NCBI RefSeq assembly: GCF_030848805.1
Contig: NC_092358.1
Coordinates: 16,547,138 to 16,611,137 of the forward strand
DNA: 64,000 bases
DNA from: Temnothorax longispinosus
Lineage: Eukaryota; Arthropoda; Insecta; Hymenoptera; Formicidae
Direction: 5' to 3'
The position numbers and the translations under genes are program-made. This document shows positions 1 to 12,124 of the stretch, piece after piece; the stretch's first letter is position 1, and each line of letters begins with the position of its first letter. The notes under the pieces were generated by a model. That model worked only from the letters and a program-made list of their open reading frames with translations, had not been told where the DNA came from and did not search any database.

Positions 1-1742
1 TTTTTCTTTCACTACAATTTATATAGTCATGTATCCGTATTAAGAACACAGAAGTATTGTACGCACAAACCTTTTCTTAAGAATAATTATTGTCTTTTGT
101 TTCCAATATACATCGGCACAATATAATACTCATCTTGATGGATTATCGAAGAATATACTAGAGCTTTACATTAAGTTAATGTACAATGTCAAAATTTGTT
201 ACATATAAGTCTTACTAGTTTATTGTCCAAGTACCGTTTTTTTAAATATATTTAGAAAGAAGCGGGGATGCGATCATTTTATTTGGCACAGCTGCAAACA
301 TTTACATGCAAACATCCCCGAGAATATTTCGCCGTATTTAAATCGAGTATCGAACCATGCAACGAATATCTCTCTTTCACAATACAACGAACTAATAAAA
401 ATAAAACGCATATTTTACAAAATTAAACTAGAATAATCGTAGAATGATAAATAATATAATTTTACATTATATTTATGTAAATTATTTGAATAATAAATAT
501 TTAACGTAGAAACAATATTAACAAATCAAAATATAATACAACAACTTATTATATAATTAAACTGATCTTAGACGGAACGATTGCTATCACGTGCGCCACA
601 GTTTTTCACTTAACAACATCAAATGTCCGATGTTCTCCAAGTGACGTTTTCTTTCCTGAATAGTATTAAAAATCTGCACGTGGAAGCTGTATAAATGATT
701 CAGTCAATGCAACTGCGCGTTGAATCGCATTTGCGTTTTCGAGTTTTTTCGCAATGTACTCGACGGGCGATTTTCTGGCGTCTACGGCATACTTTTGAAA
801 TCCGATTTAAGGTAGGCGTCTCGCTACGTGCTAGTCATGTGACTGTTTGTAGGTTTTCACGTTCAGAAATATATTTCAGGCAATTTTTGCTAAGGGAAAA
901 ATAATTTTATGAATTATGGTGTAAAATTTCATACGTGACAAAGTATGTTACTTTTTCCAAATTATGTGATTTTTCTCATTTGACTCCGTTTTGATCAGCT
1001 GATCATGCGAGTCGTCGAGAAAGGTTATCATCTTCTTTTTGATTGAATTTTGACAATTACTGAGAAAGGGTTTCAAAACGCATGACAGGGGTGTCAATCA
1101 CTATCCAATTCGGCTAAGAAAGACGAGCCCCATAACCTGCAACTACAGTGATTAGCCAGCGGCGTTGCCAAGTCTTCCCAACCTCACCTCGACCAAAAAA
1201 TGTCTGCTCGATTACCGCATTTTCACTAAAATAAACTAAAAAATTAGCAGCGAAATATCTCCGGTAACCTATATATTTTATGGTTGCATCGGATTCTTCG
1301 AAATCTAATGTACAAAAAGCAATGTTTTTTTCTCACTTCATCTAATCGAAAAATACAAAAATATGTGATTGAAACCGTGATAGAGCCTTCTTTTCTGTAT
1401 GAAGTAATGCAAAATTTGTGATTTTCGAGATCGATTTTCTAGAGTAAATAGACGGTAAGGAGCCACAGAAAAAATCGACTGCAAAGCTGATCATATAATT
1501 TGATATAAAAACCGAAATCGAAAACTTTATCTAATACATGCCCTGACGAGACGACTACCTTAATATTTCAAACAAACTGCGCCTCACTTAACAAAAGATA
1601 TAAAAAGATTATTATTAAAAAAAAAAAAACAAAAAAAAAACAACGGCGAATAGTTCACTTTTCTGTGAAATTAAACTTATTGAGGTATTTTATTTGAAAT
1701 AACTGAACAAATTTCTATCATTTTTGACCTATACAAGCCGGA

Positions 1743-1747
<5 letters not shown>
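1..1747. other. AT-rich non-coding stretch
   Basis: I see no gene here. All frames are broken by frequent stops; the longest open frame (695-904) has no family features. The only structured items are a perfect 14-bp palindrome TGATCAGCTGATCA at 992-1005 and an A-rich run near 1615-1640. It lies downstream of the minus-strand propeptide-like gene and could contain unrecognised 3' sequence. Confidence 0.5.
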
Positions 1748-2607
<860 letters not shown>

Positions 2608-2883
2608 GTATCGTTGACACAAAGATTTAAAGGTTCGCGCGGAGATACAGGTGCTACAGGTTCTTCAAAATGCGCGCGATCTTCGAGATGAGTGTCGTCG
2701 CTTATTTTCTTGCAGTCGCAGCTTCGGTGATGACAGCTGCAACCGGCTGCAGCTGCGTCGTCGGTTACAGAGCAGTCACAAACACTAGTATGCACGCGGC
2801 AGTTTTCGGATTTGCATCGTTTCCTCGCAACAGTTCGCAGCATACTAAGGTAACATGTATTCTCGCGAAAGAGGTCCGCTCCT
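2608..2883 (-). CDS. Candidate last exon, frame unresolved (Cys-rich alternative)
   Basis: A pyrimidine-rich acceptor (ttttctttttcgcag) precedes 2883 on the minus strand, and a consensus GTAAGT donor follows 2608. Joined in phase 0 to the third exon, the frame adds RSGPLSREYMLP and stops at 2845. The frame one base later is open across the whole 276-bp exon. It encodes a striking Cys-rich segment with ten cysteines, including KRCKSENC, VCDC, GCSC and SCDC, but would need the upstream exon to end in phase 2, which none of the exons found does. Possible explanations are a missed micro-exon, alternative splicing or a second gene. The plus-strand frame 2670-2942, with a hydrophobic N-terminus, is more likely an antisense shadow. 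Confidence 0.4.
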
Positions 2884-5800
2884 CTGCGAAAAAGAAAATG
2901 TACACGATCTCAGGTTGTGAAGGCGATAAATTTGTAAAATAATGCGATATAACAACGTTTTAATTTAAGAATCTATACAGCATGTATGTCCAAAATCGGG
3001 ACATAAGATGTCTTAAAGACATCTTTAAGACATCATTAAGACGTCTTATGTTCCGATTTTGGACATGGTGGGGACTTAAGAAACATAGAAGTCGTAAATG
3101 CGAAATCAAATATTACGCGCGATCTACAGGATTTAAGTATGTTAGAACTCGAGAAGAGAAAGAGAGAATTTGGAAAGAAGTGATTACACACACAATAAAA
3201 CTTAATTGAATCTATAGATTAGAGATTACTGCAACGTCGGATTTGGGAAAAGTTAGAAGAAGGAGTGGTGGAGAAACTCTGAGAAAGTTTCTTATATAAA
3301 TTTTACGTAGAGGTAAAAGAACTTACCGACCACGCTTGACCAATGTTAGGCGCGTTGTTATAACGCCCGCGTTGATTGTAATCGTAATTGACTTTTGGTG
3401 TCATTTCTAGAAGTGTGGATTGGAGCGATGGGTTGGAGAATTGCTTTCGCGATTGTTGTTTCAGATGTTGCTCTTCGTTTATTTGATCTTTACCCTCTCT
3501 GAAAGCGGCGGCTTTCGCTATCATCTCTTCGGCTAAATGTTGCTCCTGAAGCACATATCATTTAACCGATATTTGCATATATATATATATATAGTGTATT
3601 AAGAATAAATATAAGAATGAATTGGTCAGAAATAAATATTTTTTTGATAACACGACCTGATAATATAATGCAACTCATATAAGATATATAATATTATTGA
3701 ATCTTCTCTTTATGGATATAGTGATATCGTTTCTACGAAAAATCTTTCGAGATAATTAACATACCAGCCATTTTACAAAGTATACTCTTTAAAAGTTGAA
3801 GAGTGAAATATCACTCAAAACGAGTGAAATGCAAGTGTAACGAAAAGTGAAAATTGAGCCTGTGTACTTCGAGTGATTCGCCACTCTAAGAAAGAGTAAA
3901 ATTGTGCTCTATAAGTTGGAGTGAAATCGCACTCCATTTGAGTAAAAGGGCACTCTTTTCGCGTGCAGTAGATCAGTGTCCGTAGGAGTGAATTATGTCA
4001 CTCTACAATTTTGAGTGAAAAATTTCACTCTTTTAGTTTTTCAGTGGATCTTTAGTGAATCGTGATTTACTATAGCTTTAGAGACTTTTAGAGTGAGATT
4101 GTATCACTCCGGTAGAGTAGCCGCTCTAAAAATTTGAGTGAAAAATTTACTCCTACCTCATGAGTGCTCGTATTTACTCAAATTAGAGTGACAACCCTCT
4201 CTTCTGGAGTGACTATCGTAATCACTCTATGAGATTTAGAGAGCAGCAAATTAAACGCAAATTTTTATGATGATAAGTGTCCAAGAAGCATTAAAAGAAA
4301 ACTCAATTAAGGTGACACTGACCTGTAATTCACGTGCTCTCTCAGCCTGGAGGAGATTTTTGAGCGTTTCGAAACTACCGGCTTGAGGAACTTGCGGCGA
4401 GATACCGCCGACGCGGAAGCTAGTGCGACGATTGTTCGGCGTGTACGGGCCTGTGTTCACGGTCCCGAAATGTCGCGAGAGGTTCTCGATGATCTTCATA
4501 CGCGCAGGCGACATCCGCATCGCGTTTCGCAATCTGTTTCCTGCCGGGGCTTTGTGCACCATCCTTCCATAAATCGGTGCACCTCCGGCGGCCCGGCTAC
4601 GCGGTCGTCCGGCGTGTCTCCCTGCGAATTATCATTATACATATAATTCTTCACTTTCTGCCTATCGGCCCTTTTTGCATCAGTCTCTTTTCTGCAAATG
4701 CCACTTTGCGCGACGCAAAAAACTGTCCCCCTCATTGCGTGAAAATCAATAACGCCGCGAGAGCGAAGAATCCATAGCGAAGAAAGCCATAAACTGTTCG
4801 ACAGATACATGCAAGAAGCATTTTTAATTTTATTTAATTAAGCTTTGTTATGATGCGAGTCTTGCCGAGTAGAAAAGCTTTCTAAGGAAACGTATTCTTT
4901 TATGCCGAAATATTTATCTATTATCTGGGATCTCATGAATATTAATTGAAAATTATCTGAGGCAGATGGAATTGTTTTGCTCTTTTGTTTGGTTTTCAGA
5001 AAGAGACAGGGACCTTGTTAAATCACCGGTTAATTAATGTTCGCAGAATTGGTTCCTACAGGAAAGAAAGTTGACGTTTCTCTCTCAAAACAAATTAGTT
5101 GAAAACTATTTTAAATTAACGGCACACGTTTTCGGAACAACAGTCGTACGCGACATAACATATCACGATCGTGATTGAAATCATCGTGAACTACGTGCGT
5201 TCGCCGCGTGGGTGGAAATGAGTGATGTCAGGTCAAGAAGCCCGTGTATTGCGGGCTTCGACGGATGAAAGAGGTTTTGAAAAGGACGCTGACGTTTCGC
5301 GTGGGCGAAAAGGTGTCACGAATTTCGTAGTTGGTGGCATCGGGGCGTACATCTCTTGTGTGTAAATTAGATGTTAATCGAGCTTGAGCTCTGTTTTCGC
5401 GTTTGTGTAAACGCAGTGAGTTAATTACCTGCTAAACTAATAATTCACGGTATGGTGATTGTGAAATATATATGATTGAACAACCGTCGATATTTAAATA
5501 CGATACTTCTCGAGCTTAAATATACTCAACCAGATAGTAAAAATTCAGATTCCAAATGTTGCTCCGTCAAATGAATATTATAGAAATGTAAATGAAATCA
5601 TTGTATATATTCAACAGAAGAATACCCATTATTAAATAAACATATTTAAAACATATATAAAATAATTAAAAAAATTTTATTAAAGCCTTAAAAAAATGTG
5701 ATAAACAAGTAATAAATAATAAGCCAAAGCTTTTCTAACAAAATATGCCATTCAATAACAAAGCGCCTTTATGCCTTGACCGGCGCTACAAGACGTTACT

Positions 5801-8800
5801 TTGAGCATCAGGTGACACGATCATGATTTTCATTTTTTTATTCCAAAACTATATTTTTTAAAAATTTTTTAAAAGGAAAATTATATGTTAAAATCGATAC
5901 TAGTACAATGTTTTTGCAAAAAAAATTAAAGGTGTCACTCTAAAGAAACACAACAAAAAAATTGTTTGAAAAACTCAAAAAATTTTTTCAGCTGTATTAT
6001 TTGTTCAAAAATTACAAAATATTTTCTTTTAAACATCATTATTGATACCTACAACATATATTTTTTTCATAAAAATTGGTCGAGCCGTTTTCGAGAAAAA
6101 ATTTTTTGTTTTTTTTTTCTTCCTCCATAACTCCTTCAAAAATATAATTTCAAAGTCAATATTTGCAGGAGTTCAAGGTCACATGGGTACTAACTTACGA
6201 CGCCAATATCAACTTTATACTTGCGGGGGCAATTTTTACATGCTTATCCCCTATGCCTTTTCCTAGATATATTTTAGTAAAATTAATCAAACATATTTTA
6301 TATTTTAATGTAATAGATATTAATATTTTTTATTATGGTAGATATTTCAGAATAGCTCGCATAAAATTCTTGGTGGTACATGTTGTCTCACAACTACCGT
6401 AATTTCAGGGTAAATTTTAAGAGAAAATTCTCTCCGTGCATTTTAAGATTTACATGTAAAAAATAAAGATATTCTTTAAATAAAAATATTCTTTCTTTTC
6501 TGTGAAGTATAGTTAGCATTCGAGCAAGATTCTTTCGCAGAACAGAATTGAAATGGACACAGTGATGTTAATATTCATCATAAAATCCCATTTTTTTAAT
6601 ACCAAGATATTGTTAAATGTACTTAACAGACATACATACATAACAAAAAATTCATACTCTTATTAATTTACAACTTTTTACAACTCCCCTTTTATCTAAT
6701 GTTTACTCCTGTCAAGATTTTGTGGTCCCTTAGGAGTCGTTGCTGAAATTAAATAAGTTTGTTATTTATCTTTGCATTTTAACTATGATTGAAGAGGCCA
6801 ATTTTTTGATTTAACTAAAAATCGCACAGAGGAGGAATTAAATAATTCGAGCGCGATGTGTGTTAATTGCGCGTTTGCTTTGCACGGGGGCAATCGGATT
6901 TAGACGCGGTCAAAGCGCCTACGAATCGAGCCTGCGATGCTATTCGCGCTTCAAAGCGATAGGTAACCAACATTCCCCCGATAATTAGCCTGAATCGTAG
7001 CGTACACTCGTTAGCGTAAGTGCCTGACGCATATATACGTGGGTAAAGTGGCGCGCTTGACCCACATGAGAAATAAATTTGGGTGTGTTTCTATATGGGG
7101 CCAACAAATTGTGGTTGGTGCAACACAAAAATGTAGGTTGGAAAATTTAGTAATTCATACAAAATACACTGAACAAAAATATGGTTTGTATGGAAAAAAA
7201 TTTGTGATTGACTTATTACTCAAATTTTGTCCTCTGAACCAAAAGTATGTGTTGATATTACTAAAATTTTTAACCGAATTTTTTTGTTGCGTCAATCGAT
7301 TATTTTTGCACGGAAAAAACGATTTTGCTGAAGTATTTAAAAATTTTGACTAGCTAGATACAGATCTGAAAATAATTTTGTTGCACCATTAAAATAATTA
7401 TAGTAGGTCACTGAAGTATGATGATAATGCTGTAAAAAATTTTGACATTTTAGCAATTAGTTCTACATATAATTATTTTAAATCACATTGCGTGAATCTA
7501 TAATTATTTTAATTATGTAGAACTGATTGCTAAAATGTCAAAATTTTTTACAGCATTATCATCATACTTCAGCGACCTACTATAATTATTTTGATGGTGC
7601 AACAAAATTATTTTCAAATCTGTATCTAGCTAAATTTTTAAATACTTCAACAAAACCGTTCTTTCCGTGTGTAGCCATTAATGTATAGCACATAAAAAAA
7701 TGCATAAACAGTTAAAGTCGTTTAAGTATTTTTATTTATCACATTAACGAAAACATACAAAATTATCGTTAGTATTGCCGTAGCGCAAAATACCTGAAGT
7801 AGGAAAAATGTTTATCAAAGAACTAAAATCCATCTCAAAACTGTTGTGTCGCATTTTGTATGACTTGATAAGCATCAATATGTGAGTAGTATCCAATAGT
7901 AAATAATTTTTGTAAATTACGCATGCTATATTTTTTGTAACATTAAAATATTTTAAATCATTCCAAATACATAGTTCTTTTACACCTGCAGATGTTCCAG
8001 ATAATTTTTTAATATCTTAATCATAATTACTTTTGGTCCTTCTTAACGAGGGTTCTGATGTACATAATATTTGACATTGTTCTTTGGTAGCTCGACAAAA
8101 TCGCAAAAAAAAATGACTCGAGAAACTCTCTGAAAATCCTAAAATACTAGTAACACCTAAATTATCACCTAAAATTAGAGCTAATGTGATATATATTATG
8201 TATCTTTTATTATTGGATACTATTTCAATACCGTTTGTTTCCAAAAGTTTTAATTCTTCAATTAAAATATTAAATGTAGTACGATTCCCATGAATCATTC
8301 TATCAGACGCATGACAAAAGAGCTAAAAAATATGATTGGACCAGTCATTATTTATACTTAGTTTATGAATAGTGAAACCAAAATATGTTAATTTAAAAGA
8401 GAAATAAAAATAACTTTATAAGTAACTTAAAAGTAGGACAACTCTTTAATATTATAATTTTATAATATTGATGTTCTCTTTCAACTACTTTCTTTAAAAA
8501 CAAAAAGGAAAAATTACTGAAAAAGCAGCTCTATATCTATATTGATCTAGATCTATAATATATTGATAGATCGTAATAAAACGATAAATGCGAAGAACCA
8601 GTATGACGACGCCGATATTTTTTAAAAATAACGCATATCACAAAATTACAATCATAAATTGTTTTATAAATTTTACACGCAAACTTATAATAAAACTAAA
8701 AAATATTTTATGAATATGTAACTTAAGGTAACTGTAAATACCATCAATAAAATCAACGTATTACGCAAAAAATAAATAAAAATTTTAATCAGGAACAATC

Positions 8801-10308
8801 TTCATAATATCAATCTTTTTCTATTGAAATTGAATACAAAATAAAGTATTTTATGAAAAATGTCAGTCAGAAAACTATTTATGTAATAACTTAATCAGAG
8901 ATTTAAATCTCAATTTCAATTAAGAAAAAAACATAATGATGTTAGTCTTTGTTGTGTGTGATGGTCTTTATAGAATTTAAAATAGTCAAAACTGATGAAT
9001 TTTTACAATCAAACTCAGTTTCAAATCCATATACGGCGCGTTGTAAGAAATACCATATTTTTTCGCATTCTACTAGATACTTTGCATTAAAAACCTGAAA
9101 ACTCTTGAAGCATATATCCACTGCTTTACGCACGGTTGCAATTTCGTACTTTAAATCATCAATGATTACTTATGAAGTAATGTCATTCTCATCAGAAACC
9201 AGAAGTACAAATGGCTGAAGTTTAATTCCTTTATGTGCACAAAAATTTCTCCGTTCTTCAATAAGATTCTCAATTTCTCCGGGAATCTACAGAAAGATAA
9301 AGATAACGCTGTAAGTTGTAGAAATATCTCTCTAGTAAGATACATTAGAGAAGCTTACCTTCAAAGAGCGGAATTAAGCGCTCGCACCGCAATGCAACTA
9401 ATGCGTCTCGTACAATATGATCCGCCATAGCATATTTTACAATAACCGTAAGAGTACACCATTGAAAACAGAGGTCCTGTGTGTTAAAAAAAAGTCCTTG
9501 TTAAAATTTTTGTGTAATATACAGACTTATACGAGGAATATCGAATGGGCAGTATCGAGCCCGTTAAGTAATAATGCGTAGTACACGCTTATCCGCTCGT
9601 TACGGAAAGAGAAAATCTCCGGGTACTTATCGTGGCTGACCTTGTCCCCGCTGTCGGAAATGGCTGGCGGACGAGTCTCGATGCTTCGCTGAGATCAGCA
9701 GAGATCCGTCTTTTGCCCGACGTGCGCAGACGCCGATGTATCCTGAGGGATTTCCGGATGTCGAGTCGATTTCCTTTTCTTCGCTTGCTAATTGCCAGCA
9801 CGCACCTCTCGCACGTTATCACGAGCACGCGCATTCGCGGCCACGAGGCGTGGAACGCGAGGACGCCTCGTAAACACGTGTACAAGATTGTTGTTCGTTT
9901 CGAAACTATTGTCGTCCGTTATAAACCATTAATCACCCGCGAGGAGGTGCGGGCGGCGATGGAAGACGACGACGACGACGGCGACGTTCGTCACGCATAG
10001 CAAGCACACACGCGGGGCAACCTCCCGGTAAACCTTCCGGTTTACACGCACCGGGAAACGCAGATCCGTTGGCGATTATCTCTCAGGCCGGCCCGTCGGC
10101 CCGTCGGCCGATCACCGCCGTCACGGTCTAAGCCTTGAGAAAATCTTTCTCTACAACTATAAAGTATCTCGTTCGTATTTCTTGCAATGAATCGCCTATA
10201 GCAACTGGGTCCACTAAACTGCGCAACGAATTCCGAATTGACTTTCCGAAACTGTGGTATCAGTACCGCGGACCGTGATCGAATGACGAATGACGCTGTG
10301 ATGGTGTA

Positions 10309-10360
<52 letters not shown>

Positions 10361-11669
10361 GCATTGTCGCGACTCTAGCGCGGACCGGCACACAGAAGAC
10401 GATCGGCAGCGCGCCTTTTTCTTCCGTCGCCGCGTCGTTGTCGATATTGCGCGCTTATTTTCAACCTATGATTTTCAAGTGAACGATTTTGTTCACGCAA
10501 CAAACACAATTATTTAAGATACGATGAGATGGGCAAGTTTGTTACCGTAACAATCAAATTTTATTGTAACTAGTAAATCAATTCAAACATAAAATTTGGT
10601 TCGTGTAACATTTCACTTGCTTCCCGTAATATGGTTTTTTAAGTGCATATATAAAAATTACATATTTAGTCAACAAAATGGTTTAACCAAAGAATTTTGT
10701 TTTATTTAACCAAATGGGTTTCTCAGTGCACATGTGCGTCGCGTATTTGCAAGATGGTATTGCCAGCCTGCCTGGGTGCAGGTTTGCGCTGTAACTCTAG
10801 TGGGCTACGATGCACCACTCGATGCATAAAATCGATAAAACGCACGCGTTTTTTCCCTTACATCCGCCCGTTTCACCCCTTCCCCCTCCCCCTTCCCAAC
10901 TACACGGCGCTTTTTTTATATCGAGAAAGATACATCGATTTGCGCAAGATTTGCGTCTTAATTATTACTGTCAATAGCTTAGCGAGATAAATGTATTTTC
11001 ATCAAGTCGAGCCCGACAAACAAGCGATCTTACGAGGAATAATACTTAATTACCTTTGAAATCGTTTTGTACGCAATTTTACATTCAGCAAGCGACACAT
11101 ACACATAAAAATTGAAAAATTATACAAAAAATTTGCTTACCTTCCAACTCTTCTCGCAATTTCAATCGTGTAGGAGCGACAATATCTGCGCAAAGCCAAT
11201 CAGTTTTTTTTTATTTTTGCAAATTTTTTATCTTACGTTTAAAGAAATCATCTCTATATCATTTTCTATATCCTGTCCCCGGACGGCAAAGGCGAATCCC
11301 CGAATTTTTAGAAAGATCTCGCCTAAGTTCCGTCGCGGCTTCGTGTAACGAAGCAAACGTAAGGCTCTTACCTCGCGTGTATCCTCTGGATAATTTAATG
11401 CGATCGGGAAACACTGCGGTACGCGGCCATATATTGGGATTGAACGAGTACATGGGATATCCGTTGGTGGTTTTAGCGGCTCTGCTCTGCCTCTTCGTGT
11501 ACCTCCACATGGCGCGCAGCTCGTCGCACGACGGCTCGGTCAGGTCCAATCGTTTGTCGCCGATGTCGCCGTTACTTCCCGCCTGCGGATCGATGTATCG
11601 CAAACCCGCGACAAACGACCCGCTCGTGTACGTCAAGACGAAGGCGATGCACACGGCCGCGGAGCGCAT
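2845..11669 (-). CDS. Secreted propeptide-like protein, multi-exon, function unknown
   Basis: The coding exons on the minus strand are 11669-11372, 4621-4323, 3545-3327 and probably 2883-2845. They join in phases 1, 0 and 0 at GTAAGA, GTCAGT and GTAAGT donors and at cgCAG or tcCAG-type acceptors, giving about 284 residues. Residues 1-22 (MRSAAVCIAFVLTYTSGSFV...) look like a cleavable signal peptide. Lys-Arg pairs follow at 39-40 and 59-60 and bracket a short segment with one cysteine (SCDELRAMWRYT). The rest is rich in Arg, Asn and Gln. A charged, probably helical stretch (ETLKNLLQAERARELQ then EQHLAEEMIAKAAAFREG) spans the junction of the second and third exons. Signal peptide plus dibasic sites suggests a processed, secreted neuropeptide or prohormone-type precursor. 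I do not recognise the family with certainty. The C-terminus is uncertain (see the 2608-2883 entry), and the N-terminus may be extended by a distant exon at 45958-46005. Confidence 0.6.
2986..3066. repeat. 81-bp palindromic mini-element (family P)
   Basis: The arms ATGTCCAAAATCGGGACAT and ATGTTCCGATTTTGGACAT pair almost perfectly around a core of AAGACATCTT/AAGACGTCTT words. The same design recurs at 31922-32001, at 48338-48460, around 51785-52340 and as a half copy near 61596-61632. It sits in an intron of the propeptide-like gene. Confidence 0.85.
3327..3545 (-). CDS. Third coding exon of the propeptide-like gene
   Basis: The acceptor is gtgcttcag and the exon opens with GAG CAA CAT. It has 73 codons, phase 0 at both ends, with a strong TCG|GTAAGT donor. 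It encodes EQHLAEEMIAKAAAFREG, a Gln-rich stretch, then Tyr/Asn/Arg-rich sequence (NYDYNQRGRYNNAPNIGQAW). If the donor is not used, translation stops nine codons later. Confidence 0.75.
3786..4235. repeat. Intronic cluster of GAGTGA / TCACTC palindromic words
   Basis: About 450 bp between the second and third coding exons hold roughly two dozen copies of GAGTGA/GAGTAA and their complement TCACTC/TTACTC in alternating orientation, often with the flank AAAAATTT. The sequence has no open frame of note. It resembles a MITE built from one self-complementary word, but I could not find clean terminal repeats or a target duplication. The meaning is unknown. Confidence 0.6.
4323..4621 (-). CDS. Second coding exon of the propeptide-like gene
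   Basis: The acceptor is attcgcag at 4622 on the minus strand. The exon starts with GG, which completes a Gly codon with the single G left by the upstream exon, and then has 99 uninterrupted codons. It ends in CAG before GTCAGT. The product is basic (RHAGRPRSRAAGG..., then NRLRNAMRMSPARMK) and ends in the charged segment FETLKNLLQAERARELQ, which continues naturally into the next exon. Two overlapping minus- and plus-strand open frames here are shadows. Confidence 0.75.
4622..7310. other. Intron sequence, unassigned
   Basis: This is the first part of the long intron between the 11372-11672 and 4323-4621 exons. It is AT-rich. A somewhat GC-richer patch at 5120-5420 has no open frame I can defend. 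No RNA gene was recognised. Confidence 0.5.
7311..7668. mobile_element. Foldback MITE, family F1
   Basis: The two arms of about 165 bp are near-perfect reverse complements (e.g. GCTAGATACAGATCTGAAAA at left, CAAATCTGTATCTAGC at right), meeting around 7480-7500. The outer ends are CACGGAAAAAACG and CGTTCTTTCCGTGTG. A second, one-armed copy lies at 17268-17456. There is no coding content. It is an intronic insertion. Confidence 0.85.
7744..8298 (-). pseudogene. Degraded transposon-encoded protein fragment
   Basis: The minus-strand frame from 8298 carries the string LALILGDNLGVTSILGFSES followed by FRCR-like FLRFCRATKEQC. After one in-frame TAA at 8015-8017 the same frame continues without stop to 7744 (LSGTSAGVKELCIWNDLKYF...NVTKN). 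I recall this arrangement from a multi-copy insect transposon-associated protein family whose members continue into an IMHD-like motif. That recognition is from memory and approximate. The in-frame stop and the loss of the expected downstream sequence mark it as non-functional. The open frame 8942-9133 (minus) may be another remnant of the same insertion. It lies inside an intron of the propeptide-like gene. Confidence 0.55.
8299..9590. other. AT-rich intron sequence
   Basis: No gene is supported. It may include further remnants of the transposon whose protein fragment ends at 8298 (minus frame 8942-9133), but I cannot demonstrate homology by eye. Confidence 0.4.
9591..10460. other. GC-rich, CpG-rich island within the long intron
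   Basis: GC content is clearly higher than the flanks, with many CG dinucleotides and a GACGACGAC run near 9965. A 122-codon plus-strand frame (9632-10000) and its 98-codon minus shadow exist because stops are rare in GC-rich DNA. Neither shows domains or splice support. It could be a regulatory region or a promoter of an unannotated transcript. Confidence 0.35.
10312..10357. repeat. (CT)n microsatellite
   Basis: A pure CT repeat of 46 bp at the edge of the GC-rich island. Confidence 0.97.
10470..10735. repeat. Probable MITE with TTAACCAAA / TTTGGTT words
   Basis: This non-coding stretch has inverted words (GGTTTAACCAAAG, TTTAACCAAATGGGTTT, AACATAAAATTTGGTT, GTGAACGATTTTGTTCAC). It ends in TTTCTCAGTGCAC, the same terminus as the 26193-26424 element (TTTTCTCAGTGTG). 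The left boundary is unclear. Confidence 0.4.
10736..11371. other. Intron sequence, unassigned
   Basis: This is the remainder of the long intron up to the donor of the signal-peptide exon. It includes a pyrimidine-rich tract at 10855-10900. No gene or repeat was recognised. Confidence 0.5.
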
Positions 11670-11672
11670 TTT
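11372..11672 (-). CDS. First recognised coding exon of the propeptide-like gene
   Basis: The exon begins after an acceptor (tgatttcag at 11673-11681, minus strand) with AAA then the ATG at 11669. It ends in CGAG before GTAAGAG (donor 11371-11370), leaving phase 1. It encodes the signal peptide, the two Lys-Arg sites and an aromatic segment (GYPMYSFNPNIWP). The acceptor three bases before the ATG implies an upstream exon. The AAA codon is in frame, so a coding upstream exon ending in phase 0 is possible. The plus-strand open frame over the same bases is an antisense shadow. Confidence 0.75.
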
Positions 11673-12124
11673 CTGAAATCAGAACGATGAAGACAAAATG
11701 ATCGTAGATTGTCGCGGCGGTGATAAGCGCAAGGTGTATTGTCGTAGGAAACCTCCACTCTTCAAAGAGTTGCTTGCTTCCGTTTCTTTGATTCCAAAGA
11801 TTTTCTTACGGCATATGATTAACGAGGAAAATTAATAAAGATAACATAATTTTTTTATCTAAGATGAAGGTGAATTTACTTTGTATTTTTTTTACCTAGA
11901 TAAGATAAAGATGATTCTATTTCTTTATCTGGATGACCATCTAATTTTATTTATATAGATACCAGTGAACACTGCAAATGCCTAATATTTCTTGAATTAG
12001 TTTTAAAGCTTTCATAAAGTGTTTCTTGGTTCCATTTGATTTTTCGTATCTACTACAGAATATAATTTTATAAATTTTTAATATACAATACACTGTATAC
12101 TCTATAAATATTTAGCTGGATATT
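11673..12124. other. Non-coding upstream of the signal-peptide exon
   Basis: AT-rich sequence immediately beyond the acceptor at 11673, so it is probably intron. No feature was recognised. Confidence 0.5.

Noticed and set aside
2670..2942. Plus-strand 90-residue protein with a hydrophobic N-terminus resembling a signal peptide
   Set aside because: It lies antisense to an exon with good splice signals. Hydrophobicity of an antisense frame to Cys/Arg-rich coding sequence is expected by codon complementarity.
9632..10000. 122-residue plus-strand frame
   Set aside because: GC-rich DNA with few stops. There is an opposing minus frame, no domain and no splice sites that make sense.
11377..11676. 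Plus-strand 99-residue frame
   Set aside because: Antisense shadow of the signal-peptide exon.
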